This document shows positions 1 to 6,222 of a stretch of DNA of 11,544 nt, in pieces. The notes under the pieces were generated by a model. That model saw nothing but the letters and a program-made list of their open reading frames with translations, was not told the DNA's origin and made no database searches. The stretch covers positions 1 through 11,544 of the forward strand of contig JAOZRM010000093.1 of the NCBI GenBank assembly GCA_029940175.1, read 5' to 3'. Position 1 is the first letter of the stretch. Each line of letters starts with the position of its first letter. This DNA comes from Candidatus Sabulitectum sp. GTDB taxonomy: Bacteria > Fermentibacterota > Fermentibacteria > Fermentibacterales > JCC-6. The translations under genes were made by a program, and so were the position numbers.

Positions 1-798
1 GGCGAATTTTCCGCATTTACACTGCGGTGGACTGAGGTTGATAACGCTCAGTATTACGAGGTCCGTGCCTCGGAGACCCCCATTACCGCCGAGAACTGGT
101 TTGATGCAACTATCATGACTACGGTTCAAGCACCGGCTGACACTGCTAATGTTTTTGTCAGAGTTGAGGTTCAGGAAGAACCCTGCATCGGCTGCGGTCT
201 GTGTGAGCAGGTCTGCCCAATGGATGCAATAGTAGTTCAGGGCGGGGTTGCAGTTATTGATTATGACCTTTGTACCGCTTGCGGTCAGTGTATGGATGTC
301 TGTCCGGTTGATGCCATCACCGGTACCAGATATGCGAAGGATTACTACTTCGGAATCAGAGCTTTCCTTGGAGAGGAGACTCCAGCTGCTGATATTTCTG
401 TTTCGGAAGGTGCATGGAGACTCATTTACTACAACAACTATTACACTTTCAATCCTACCAACAGTTGCGGTCTATGCATTCAGGGCGAAGACACTCTGGG
501 TTGCTACGGCGGCTGTTATGTGATCAATGATTTTGCTGATGAGGAAAGAGAAGTTTTCTGCGGGTATGGTTGCCCAGTTGATGCAGTATGGCAGGACACT
601 CTTCCGATAGGTTCTATTCCAAATATGATCTACATCGACTACGATGATTGTATCAGCTGCGGACAGTGCCTTTTCGAATGCTGGAACTATCAAAACATGA
701 TCAATCCAGATCCCGCTGCTTCCTATGTGGGCATGCGATCCATGAAACGCCGGGTTGTACCGGCAGAATGGGTAACAGATCAACCATTAAGACCGTAA
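1..798 (+). CDS. FN3-like / multi-cluster ferredoxin protein, C-terminal part (5' end outside window)
   Basis: The frame is open from base 1, so the ATG at 115 is internal and the gene starts upstream of the window; 265 codons are visible. Residues about 1-58 read like the end of a fibronectin type III domain (LRWTEVDNAQYYEVRAS followed by alternating beta residues), a fold typical of exported proteins. A classical 2x[4Fe-4S] ferredoxin unit follows: C62-x2-C65-x2-C68-x3-C72-P and C91-x2-C94-x2-C97-x3-C101-P, each followed by DAI. A second Cys-rich unit has C156-x2-C159, then C168, C172, C187-x3-C191-PVDAV, and a regular C217-x2-C220-x2-C223-x3-C227. Its first motif appears split by an insertion. 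It is probably an exported electron carrier with three or four clusters. It is the first visible gene of the row; the next begins 25 nt later. The partner is unknown. The Fe-S reading is firm; the location is inferred from the FN3-like part and the neighbours. Confidence 0.85.
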   Translation, partial: GEFSAFTLRWTEVDNAQYYEVRASETPITAENWFDATIMTTVQAPADTANVFVRVEVQEEPCIGCGLCEQVCPMDAIVVQGGVAVIDYDLCTACGQCMDVCPVDAITGTRYAKDYYFGIRAFLGEETPAADISVSEGAWRLIYYNNYYTFNPTNSCGLCIQGEDTLGCYGGCYVINDFADEEREVFCGYGCPVDAVWQDTLPIGSIPNMIYIDYDDCISCGQCLFECWNYQNMINPDPAASYVGMRSMKRRVVPAEWVTDQPLRP

Positions 799-823
799 GA
801 CTTTATAGAGAAAGGAGCTTTCA

Positions 824-1255
824 TTGAAAAGCATTATTACGATCCTTGTATTTGCACTGGCTGCTATGGCAGGTGTTTTCAATTTTACCTGGGAACCTCT
901 TGATGTAGAATTTTCCACACTGGAAATCCAGGCAAAGGGAGCCGTTGTCAAGACTATTGAAGCAGAAGAAGGAATCTTTCCTGAGGGTGCTGAAGTCATT
1001 GAATCCTACTATGTAGTTCCCGAAGGCTGTATAAGCTGTCAAATTTGCGTGGGTCAGTGCCCTGTTGATGCCATCACCATGGATGATAATGATCTGGCAG
1101 TTATTGATCCTGAAATTTGTATCAACTGCGGAATATGTGCCAGTGGTTGCCCAACAAGTACCATCGAGCTTCTGGATGCTGATGACTGTGCCCTGTACGG
1201 TATTGATGCCGAGGGTAACAGTGTATTGCTTCAAGAGGAATTAGAGGAGGACTAA
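824..1255 (+). CDS. Exported 2x[4Fe-4S] ferredoxin-like protein, TTG start
   Basis: 143 aa. The TTG at 824 is chosen because AAAGGAG lies at 811-817, six nt upstream, and because it yields a complete Sec-type signal peptide: K2, hydrophobic residues 4-15, and a likely cut after AMA (residue 16). A 50-residue, Cys-free linker of beta/acidic character follows. The ferredoxin domain has C69-x2-C72-x2-C75-x3-C79-P and C99-x2-C102-x2-C105-x3-C109-P, the full ligand set for two [4Fe-4S] clusters. A lone C122 follows. No twin-arginine motif is visible, which is odd for a cofactor protein that appears to be exported. The stop overlaps the next start as TAATG, suggesting coupled translation. It probably works as a periplasmic or cell-surface low-potential electron carrier with the neighbouring ferredoxins; the redox partner cannot be told from sequence. 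Confidence 0.85.
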   Translation: MKSIITILVFALAAMAGVFNFTWEPLDVEFSTLEIQAKGAVVKTIEAEEGIFPEGAEVIESYYVVPEGCISCQICVGQCPVDAITMDDNDLAVIDPEICINCGICASGCPTSTIELLDADDCALYGIDAEGNSVLLQEELEED

Positions 1256-1488
1256 TGCTTAGAAAAGGGATATTGATTCTGGTACTTGTTCTGCTGGCTG
1301 CAGCTGTGGCCACAGGTGGTACAAGGTACTGGGTTGAACCGGATAAGTGCAGTGGATGCGGAGACTGCCTGGTAGTGTGTCCCGTTGAGGCAATAGTGAT
1401 TGAAGATGGAACTTCACACATCATCCCTGAAGCCTGCATCAACTGCGGGTTGTGTCAGGGGGTGTGCACCTATGACGCGATTCACTAA
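1255..1488 (+). CDS. Small exported 2x[4Fe-4S] ferredoxin
   Basis: 77 aa. The N-terminus has R3/K4 followed by a hydrophobic stretch of about 15 residues (ILILVLVLLAAAVAT), read as a signal peptide or membrane anchor. The rest is a minimal bacterial-type ferredoxin: C32-x2-C35-x2-C38-x3-C42-P and C61-x2-C64-x2-C67-x3-C71. The usual Pro after the last Cys is Thr here (CTYDAI). All eight cluster ligands are present. The start is the ATG of the TAATG overlap with the previous gene, and GAGGAGG at 1244-1250 is a strong ribosome site. Its 3' end overlaps the next gene by 17 nt. Length is close to a cytoplasmic clostridial-type ferredoxin (about 55 residues) plus the leader. The function is electron transfer; whether it is cleaved or stays anchored is open. 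Confidence 0.85.
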   Translation: MLRKGILILVLVLLAAAVATGGTRYWVEPDKCSGCGDCLVVCPVEAIVIEDGTSHIIPEACINCGLCQGVCTYDAIH

Positions 1489-1720
1489 GCTTTTCTTTTT
1501 TGCCGCTCTGGGATTACTGGTTTTTGCTGCCTGTGAAGGGCCTCTTGCGAACGCCATGCTTACGGTGGATACAACAAGATGTGTAGGCTGCGGAGAATGT
1601 GAAGATGTCTGTCCCTACGATGCTATTGAAGTCATCGATGGAGATGCAGTGATCGATCCAGGGCTCTGTCACCAGTGCAACCGATGTGTTGAAGTCTGTC
1701 CGGAAGGAGCGATATACTAA
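1472..1720 (+). CDS. Lipoprotein-type 2x[4Fe-4S] ferredoxin
   Basis: 82 aa. I chose the ATG at 1472 over the longer frame from 1400, because 1472 gives an intact signal (MTRFTKLFFF, then AALGLLVFAAC). The 1400 start would add only out-of-frame translation of the previous gene. FAA-C21 resembles a lipobox, so Cys21 may be lipidated; Phe at -3 is less usual than Leu/Val/Ile. The ferredoxin core has C37-x2-C40-x2-C43-x3-C47-P and C66-x2-C69-x2-C72-x3-C76-P. The gene overlaps the preceding one by 17 nt and the following barrel gene by the A of TAATG, so all four ferredoxin genes and the barrel look co-expressed. A lipid-anchored ferredoxin directly before an outer-membrane barrel suggests it sits on the periplasmic or outer face of a membrane. 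That is inference; the Fe-S ligands are seen directly. Confidence 0.85.
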   Translation: MTRFTKLFFFAALGLLVFAACEGPLANAMLTVDTTRCVGCGECEDVCPYDAIEVIDGDAVIDPGLCHQCNRCVEVCPEGAIY

Positions 1721-2922
1721 TGAAATATTTTACTTTATTGCTTCTTGTTGCAGTTACCGCTTTTGCAGTAAACTTTGAGGGTTTTGCCCAAATGCATGTT
1801 GTCTCAGACAGCATTAACTACGGTGAAGGTCTTCAGAACTGGGGTCAGGGCGGTTTCCGTGTTGACGGCAGCAACTGGAATGTTCTTCTGAACGCCAGCA
1901 GAGTTAAGAGCGGGGAAGGTGCTGTTGTTCCCCGGTTCTATAGAAACCATCTTGAAGCTCACCTTGAAAGCAGAATTACTTTCGGTGGTTTTACCATTAA
2001 TCCCGAGATTCAAGTTAACAAGGATCTGGACAGTGCGGGCGTGGTGCTGCCTCTCTCCCTTGGTGAAGGATACAGAAACGCAGCCTTGAGACCCGGGTTA
2101 TCTCTGGGGTATACCCTTCCAGGAGTTTTCGAGGTAAACGGTACAGGCAGATACTGGAAAAAGGATGTTGTAGCCCTTGATTCAGATGTTGAAGATACTG
2201 AATGGACGGAAGTGTGCTACGGTGGAGATGTGTTGTGGCATACCCCGATAGGTGGCTATCTTGCTGTAGGTGGAGTATCTCACCAGACAAAACTTGATGC
2301 TTATGACTACGATCAGAGCTGGTCCAGGGTAGATATCTCCGCAGGATACGTGCCATTGCGTTTTCCTTCAAGAACCTTTCTTACTGCTGAGGCTGAATAC
2401 TCTCTTTACACAGGAGAAGACTACACCGGCCTTGCTCTTCCCAACAGGTTCACAGCAAGACTCAGAGCTGTGCAGAATGTAGCCAGAAATGTCATGTTCA
2501 ACATCACATTCAGCCAGGCTGCAGACTTCTACGAGGATGAGACAAGATTCGGCCCGTTCCAGAGCGCAATCAGAACCCAGTACAAATTTGAAGGATGGGG
2601 CAATGTACCATCTTCAATCGTAATTGGCGGTCAGCTTACTGAGTCTGCCATTACCACAAGACTGGGTGAACTTGAAGGTCGCATAAGTATTGTAAGCGGC
2701 CTCTCTGCTCTGGTTACCGGAAAACTCTGGTACGGTCCCAGTTCAGTAGCTGGCACCGGAGGATATCGCACCAGGGAGATCATTGGCGGCGGTCTTGAGT
2801 TTCGTATGAACAACGGAATGAACACCTTTGTTATCTACGAACGTGAAGCTTCCAACCTTGCACCCAATGATGTATGGGGCAAAATCAGAGGAGGCGTGGG
2901 CTTCTACCCGGCACAATTCTGA
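1720..2922 (+). CDS. Predicted outer-membrane beta-barrel protein
   Basis: 400 aa. The Sec signal peptide is at residues 1-16 or so (MKYFTLLLLVAVTAFA). After it the chain is an almost continuous series of amphipathic beta strands with alternating hydrophobic and polar residues, rich in Gly, Tyr, Trp and Arg, with no predicted membrane helices and few cysteines. Examples are near residues 44-58, 75-95, 129-150 and 235-260. The last residue is Phe (GFYPAQF), the classical C-terminal signature recognised by the BAM insertion machinery. I do not recognise a named family; it could be a porin or a structural barrel. It begins at the TAATG overlap with the lipoprotein-like ferredoxin, so it is probably made together with the exported ferredoxins. 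This makes a barrel-plus-redox-protein module, loosely like porin-cytochrome conduits, a plausible reading. The stop is TGA. Confidence 0.75.
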   Translation: MKYFTLLLLVAVTAFAVNFEGFAQMHVVSDSINYGEGLQNWGQGGFRVDGSNWNVLLNASRVKSGEGAVVPRFYRNHLEAHLESRITFGGFTINPEIQVNKDLDSAGVVLPLSLGEGYRNAALRPGLSLGYTLPGVFEVNGTGRYWKKDVVALDSDVEDTEWTEVCYGGDVLWHTPIGGYLAVGGVSHQTKLDAYDYDQSWSRVDISAGYVPLRFPSRTFLTAEAEYSLYTGEDYTGLALPNRFTARLRAVQNVARNVMFNITFSQAADFYEDETRFGPFQSAIRTQYKFEGWGNVPSSIVIGGQLTESAITTRLGELEGRISIVSGLSALVTGKLWYGPSSVAGTGGYRTREIIGGGLEFRMNNGMNTFVIYEREASNLAPNDVWGKIRGGVGFYPAQF

Positions 2923-3010
2923 TTTATCGGGAACAAAACTTGCCGCGGTTGTTATCTTACAGGTATCAATCGCGGTATTTTTATTTACTCAGTTGAAGGG
3001 AATCTATTAA
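2867..3010 (+). CDS. Possible small single-span membrane protein
   Basis: This is a short frame, up to 47 aa from the ATG at 2867 (or 46 from the adjacent ATG at 2870), overlapping the end of the barrel gene in another frame. Its C-terminal half is a convincing membrane helix (LAAVVILQVSIAVFLF) followed by TQLKGIY, and its stop forms TAATG with the next gene, exactly the coupling seen elsewhere in this row. Against it: no good ribosome site precedes either ATG, and the N-terminal half is just the barrel gene read in another frame. If real, it is a small inner-membrane peptide of unknown role beside the DsbD-like protein. Confidence 0.35.
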   Translation: MMYGAKSEEAWASTRHNSDLSGTKLAAVVILQVSIAVFLFTQLKGIY

Positions 3011-4146
3011 TGTTCACCGGACTTGCAGAAGGAACAGGACTGGGGCTTGCCACCGGAATTTCATGCCTAGCATCCTGCGGCCCTATATATCTCACCTACC
3101 TTCTTAGCGAACAACGATCCAGCAAACAATCCCTTGTTACAATTCTTATGTTGAACCTGGGGAGATTTGTCTCTTATGCTGCTTTCGGAGCCATTATGGG
3201 CATGCTTGGCGGCAGCCTGCCATCGTCGATCAGAATTCCTCTGGCTTTCTCCGGGTACATTCTTTTTTCAGTCTACATGATTGTTTCTGTAGTGAGAGTA
3301 AACAAGAAGTGTAGCGGGTGTGACATCCCCAAATGGATGAAACTTACAAAAAGCCCGATTCTTCTTGGAATACTTACTGGATTTTCCGTATGCCCTGCAT
3401 TCCTCATTGCCCTCACCAGTGCATTTGACGCAAGTGGTCCTTTGAATGGTGCAATGCTTTTTACCGGTTTCTTCCTTGGAACAACGGTGTACATGCTGCC
3501 ATTTGCAATAGTGGGGCTCTTCAGTAAGAAAAAGTGGTTGAATTCTGTGGCAAAATATGCAGCCATCTTTGTGGCAGTGTACTTTGGTATCATGGGAATT
3601 AGAGGGCTTGCAAGCTACTACCTGCAGTCCGGAGATGTTCTGATTGATGTCCATGATCACGATGAGCATGAGGAAAGCGGACCTGTGAGCATTTACAATG
3701 CTCTGGAGGAAGATTCCATTTACATACTATCCTTCCCGGAGATAGACGGGGATCGCGGTGCAGATATGTTTAATGACCTCCAGGGAGCTGAGGGGCCTGA
3801 AATAGTGCTTGTCCTTGCAGATACAGCAAACTGGGATGATGCTCTTAATTCAATTCCCCATTTGTCCGGTGTGATAGCCCCATGGTGGATGGACTTCCGT
3901 TCCGGTGCCGAACTCACCCAGTGGCAGGAAAACGCAAATCTCTCCGCAGAGGAAAGACGCTTCAGACTCTTTGCCATTGAATACGAACCATACGACACCG
4001 AACGGGCAGGTATTGTCTATCAGTATCTGGCTCGATACAGTTTCAGGTGCGATCCTGACTCAGGATTCACATTTTTATTAACAAGTGAAACCGGCTGTAC
4101 AACATCAGCAGACTGCAACACATGTCCTGCCTATCAGGACTATTAA
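3010..4146 (+). CDS. CcdA/DsbD-like (DsbD_2 / UreH-type) membrane thiol-redox protein with extra C-terminal domain
   Basis: 378 aa. Residues 1-203 form about six membrane helices. The first contains SC19-LAS-C23-GP and the fourth has SVC128-P, the positions where the CcdA/DsbD superfamily carries the cysteines that pass reducing equivalents across the membrane. A loop after helix 3 adds C101-x2-C104. Residues 213-221 are a His/Asp-rich linker (DVHDHDEHE). Residues about 225-378 form a soluble domain I do not recognise, ending with C347 and a Cys cluster C363, C369, C372. Family members are usually little more than the membrane part, so the tail is unusual. The start has GAAGGGA about nine nt upstream. 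The context of exported Fe-S proteins suggests it keeps extracytoplasmic cysteines reduced, or feeds electrons outward. The fold assignment is fairly sure; the substrate is unknown. Confidence 0.75.
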   Translation: MFTGLAEGTGLGLATGISCLASCGPIYLTYLLSEQRSSKQSLVTILMLNLGRFVSYAAFGAIMGMLGGSLPSSIRIPLAFSGYILFSVYMIVSVVRVNKKCSGCDIPKWMKLTKSPILLGILTGFSVCPAFLIALTSAFDASGPLNGAMLFTGFFLGTTVYMLPFAIVGLFSKKKWLNSVAKYAAIFVAVYFGIMGIRGLASYYLQSGDVLIDVHDHDEHEESGPVSIYNALEEDSIYILSFPEIDGDRGADMFNDLQGAEGPEIVLVLADTANWDDALNSIPHLSGVIAPWWMDFRSGAELTQWQENANLSAEERRFRLFAIEYEPYDTERAGIVYQYLARYSFRCDPDSGFTFLLTSETGCTTSADCNTCPAYQDY

Positions 4147-4159
4147 CAGGAGGTTAGGG

Positions 4160-5299
4160 ATGTCCTCAAAAGCAGGTTACGCCGGACCAAAAGTTAAATC
4201 AGATATTCTTGTGGAATTTACGCAGAATGAAAGTACTCTTTCTCTCTCCGGGTTCACTGAGGAACAGGAACAGGCGATACTGGAAGCTGCGGAAAGGCTC
4301 GAGATCACAAAGGGCGCTGTCACCGGAGAAGACTTCGGTGCTGCACCATGGGTTGCTGCAGCACGATTCGAGGCTGCTGTGAGAAATGAACTGGGTGAAA
4401 TGTTCCTCCCCCTGCCACCTGCTGCAAGATGGTCTGTTCAGCCAAAGGACAGACCAAGACGAAGCAGACTCTATGCCCCGGGAAACAGACCTCGGTTCAT
4501 CGAAAAGGCCGCTGCTGCCGGAGCAGATGGCATCATCCTCGATCTGGAAGACAGTGTTGCTCCGGACAGGAAAGATGAGGCTCGAATACTGGTTGCTTAT
4601 GCACTGGCAAATACCGACTTCGGTAATGCAGAAGTCATGGTCAGGATTAACCAGGGAGACAGAGCCGCTGATGATCTCAACTGGATCGTACCCCAGCCAG
4701 TCCAGCACATCCTTCTACCAAAAGTTGAACTTGCCGAAGATGTTGCAGCAATTAGAGATATGGTGGAAACTGTTATGGTTCTCTGCGGCAGAGATTCCTT
4801 CCCATGGCTCATGCCCATACTGGAAAGTCCCAGGGGAATTCTGAATGCCCTATCCATTGCCGATTCTGTTCCGGAGATGGCAGCTCTTACTCTTGGTCTC
4901 CAGGATCTCACAGCGGAGATAGGAATAATGCCCACACCGGAGGGAACAGAGAGTTTCACAGCAAGAAGCCTTGTTGTTCTGGCAGCCAGGGCAGCCGATC
5001 TACAGCCTATCGACACGGTATATGCTGATGTGAAGAATGCTGAGGGACTGTCAAAAAGCATTAGAGAAGCAAAAATCCTTGGTTTTGTTGGAAAGGGCTG
5101 CATACACCCATCACAGGTAAAACTTGTTGAAGAAGGTTTCATGCCATCTGAAGCTCAAATAGACAAAGCAAGAAAAATAGTTGCCGCAATGGAGGAAGCT
5201 AAAGCAAAGGGACTCGGGGCAATTGCTCTCGGTTCAAAAATGATCGACCCGCCGGTTGCCCGCCAGGCTCTGGCCGTACTCAAACTGATCGGGGAGTAA
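4160..5299 (+). CDS. CitE/HpcH-type aldolase-lyase with fused N-terminal CitD-like carrier domain
   Basis: 379 aa. The ATG at 4160 is preceded by AGGAGG at 4148-4153 (6-nt spacing), so longer upstream frames are rejected. Residues about 3-80 resemble the citrate lyase acyl-carrier (gamma, CitD) subunit: AG near the start, SDILVEF, ITKGAV, and RFEAAVRNELG. Residues 100-379 are the CitE/HpcH fold. Signatures are LYAPGNRPRF 104-113, ILDLEDS 126-132, VRIN 161-164, LLPKVE 185-190, ILESPRG 220-226 (E222), GLQDL 246-250 (D249) and GCIHPS 313-318. E222 and D249 fit the Mg2+ ligands of this family, which cleaves acyl-CoA or acyl-ACP esters such as citryl, malyl or citramalyl. Free CitE is about 290 aa. 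No CitF (transferase) or CitX/CitG genes are visible. It is 13 nt after the DsbD-like gene, so probably in the same operon. The exact substrate is open. Confidence 0.85.
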   Translation: MSSKAGYAGPKVKSDILVEFTQNESTLSLSGFTEEQEQAILEAAERLEITKGAVTGEDFGAAPWVAAARFEAAVRNELGEMFLPLPPAARWSVQPKDRPRRSRLYAPGNRPRFIEKAAAAGADGIILDLEDSVAPDRKDEARILVAYALANTDFGNAEVMVRINQGDRAADDLNWIVPQPVQHILLPKVELAEDVAAIRDMVETVMVLCGRDSFPWLMPILESPRGILNALSIADSVPEMAALTLGLQDLTAEIGIMPTPEGTESFTARSLVVLAARAADLQPIDTVYADVKNAEGLSKSIREAKILGFVGKGCIHPSQVKLVEEGFMPSEAQIDKARKIVAAMEEAKAKGLGAIALGSKMIDPPVARQALAVLKLIGE

Positions 5300-5317
5300 A
5301 CCCGCTAATCAGGGTTT
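5298..5317. terminator. Weak hairpin between convergent genes
   Basis: AAACCC (5298-5303) and GGGTTT (5312-5317) form a 6-bp inverted repeat around an 8-nt loop, spanning the stops of the two converging genes. It lacks a good T-run on either strand, so it could be a weak two-way terminator or chance. Confidence 0.3.
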
Positions 5318-6037
5318 GAAACGATATACCACTTCACTTGCAAAAAGCGAGGGGAATCTAGCCGGGAGTTTAAATACTCCGGGCTTTCCCCTCAAACCCA
5401 GTACGTCAGGCTTACTGTACCCCAATTTTTCTGACCAGTAAACAAAGTCCTTAACACTCCAGTATCTGAGATGTTCTCTAGGATCAGAAATGTATGTTAC
5501 CGGAAATCGCCCAAAAAGCAATCGCAGCCTGTGAGCAAGATATCCTAGATTTGGAGTTGATATATAGAGCCCTTTTCTGTAATGGCCCCTCATGTTGGCA
5601 AGCATTACCTCGGTATCAATTACATGCTCGGCGACTTCAAACATTATTATATGATCCCACTGCCCCTGAAGATTGTTTCCAGGCAGAGACAGGTCTGTAT
5701 CTAAAACTTCAAATCCCTTTTTTTCTACAACAGAAAGAGCAGTTTCTGAAATATCAAGACCTGTGCCCTGAATGCCTCTTGCGTCTCTCAGTACTTGAAG
5801 GGTTTCTCCTGTTCCACACCCAATATCCAGAACCGTATCACCCTTTTCTATGAAAGATAGAACTCCTCGTGCTCTTCTCTTGGCAGGCTCGGTTACTATC
5901 TGCTTTTCCTCGCGCTCTTTCCAGTAATCCTCATAATTCAGTGTACTGGATGCAATGCTATCAGGCAGGGGCATATTCCCGAATACTTCCTGAAAAGCAC
6001 TCCGCCCCTTCTCGCCTTTAACTCTGGGATCAGCCAT
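5309..6037 (-). CDS. Class I SAM-dependent methyltransferase
   Basis: 242 aa. Motif I is at residues 67-78 (DTVLDIGCGTGE), the SAM-binding glycine loop. An acidic residue at D95 (GLDIS) fits the ribose-binding position, and FEVAEHV (133-139) is the motif after the fourth strand. STPN (160-163) and EHLRYWS (188-194) are typical of the MetW-like / Methyltransf_11/23 group, which methylates small molecules, quinones, lipids or sugars. The substrate cannot be deduced. The start is the ATG at 6037 with AGAGGA about seven nt upstream; TATATT at 6067-6072 (minus strand) could be a -10 box. The gene points toward the operon on its left with only 9 nt between stops. It shows no signal peptide, so it is cytoplasmic. 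It does not look functionally tied to the redox genes. Confidence 0.85.
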   Translation of the reverse strand: MADPRVKGEKGRSAFQEVFGNMPLPDSIASSTLNYEDYWKEREEKQIVTEPAKRRARGVLSFIEKGDTVLDIGCGTGETLQVLRDARGIQGTGLDISETALSVVEKKGFEVLDTDLSLPGNNLQGQWDHIIMFEVAEHVIDTEVMLANMRGHYRKGLYISTPNLGYLAHRLRLLFGRFPVTYISDPREHLRYWSVKDFVYWSEKLGYSKPDVLGLRGKPGVFKLPARFPSLFASEVVYRFKP

Positions 6038-6167
6038 GAACCATCCTCTCGTTTTTCTACCACCGCAATATACACTTCAACATGCAAATCTGAAATATTG
6101 AGGATTCAGCTTAACACTCATTGTCCTTAATTTATTCTTTCCAACAACCACGGCTAGATATGCAGGC

Positions 6168-6198
6168 TTGACATGCCATAGCAAAAACTTCCTATTAG
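6168..6198 (+). promoter_or_regulatory. Candidate sigma70-type promoter for the secreted protein gene
   Basis: A perfect TTGACA lies at 6168-6173, followed 19 nt later by TATTAG (6193-6198, four of six matches to TATAAT); CTATTA one base earlier gives an 18-nt spacer. It lies just upstream of the ribosome site at 6205-6213. The spacing is a little long, so confidence is moderate. Confidence 0.45.
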
Positions 6199-6222
6199 TA
6201 AGTGAGAGGTAGGTTTATTATT

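Noticed and set aside
2920..3010. TGA of the barrel gene is in frame with the DsbD-like gene and no stop lies between, so a third Sec readthrough fusion was considered.
   Set aside because: The barrel already ends in the expected terminal Phe, the DsbD-like gene has its own ribosome site and start, and no clear hairpin at SECIS spacing follows.
5494..5853. 119-aa frame on the + strand opposite the methyltransferase.
   Set aside because: It is the antisense shadow of a clear methyltransferase, with no recognisable domain or ribosome site.
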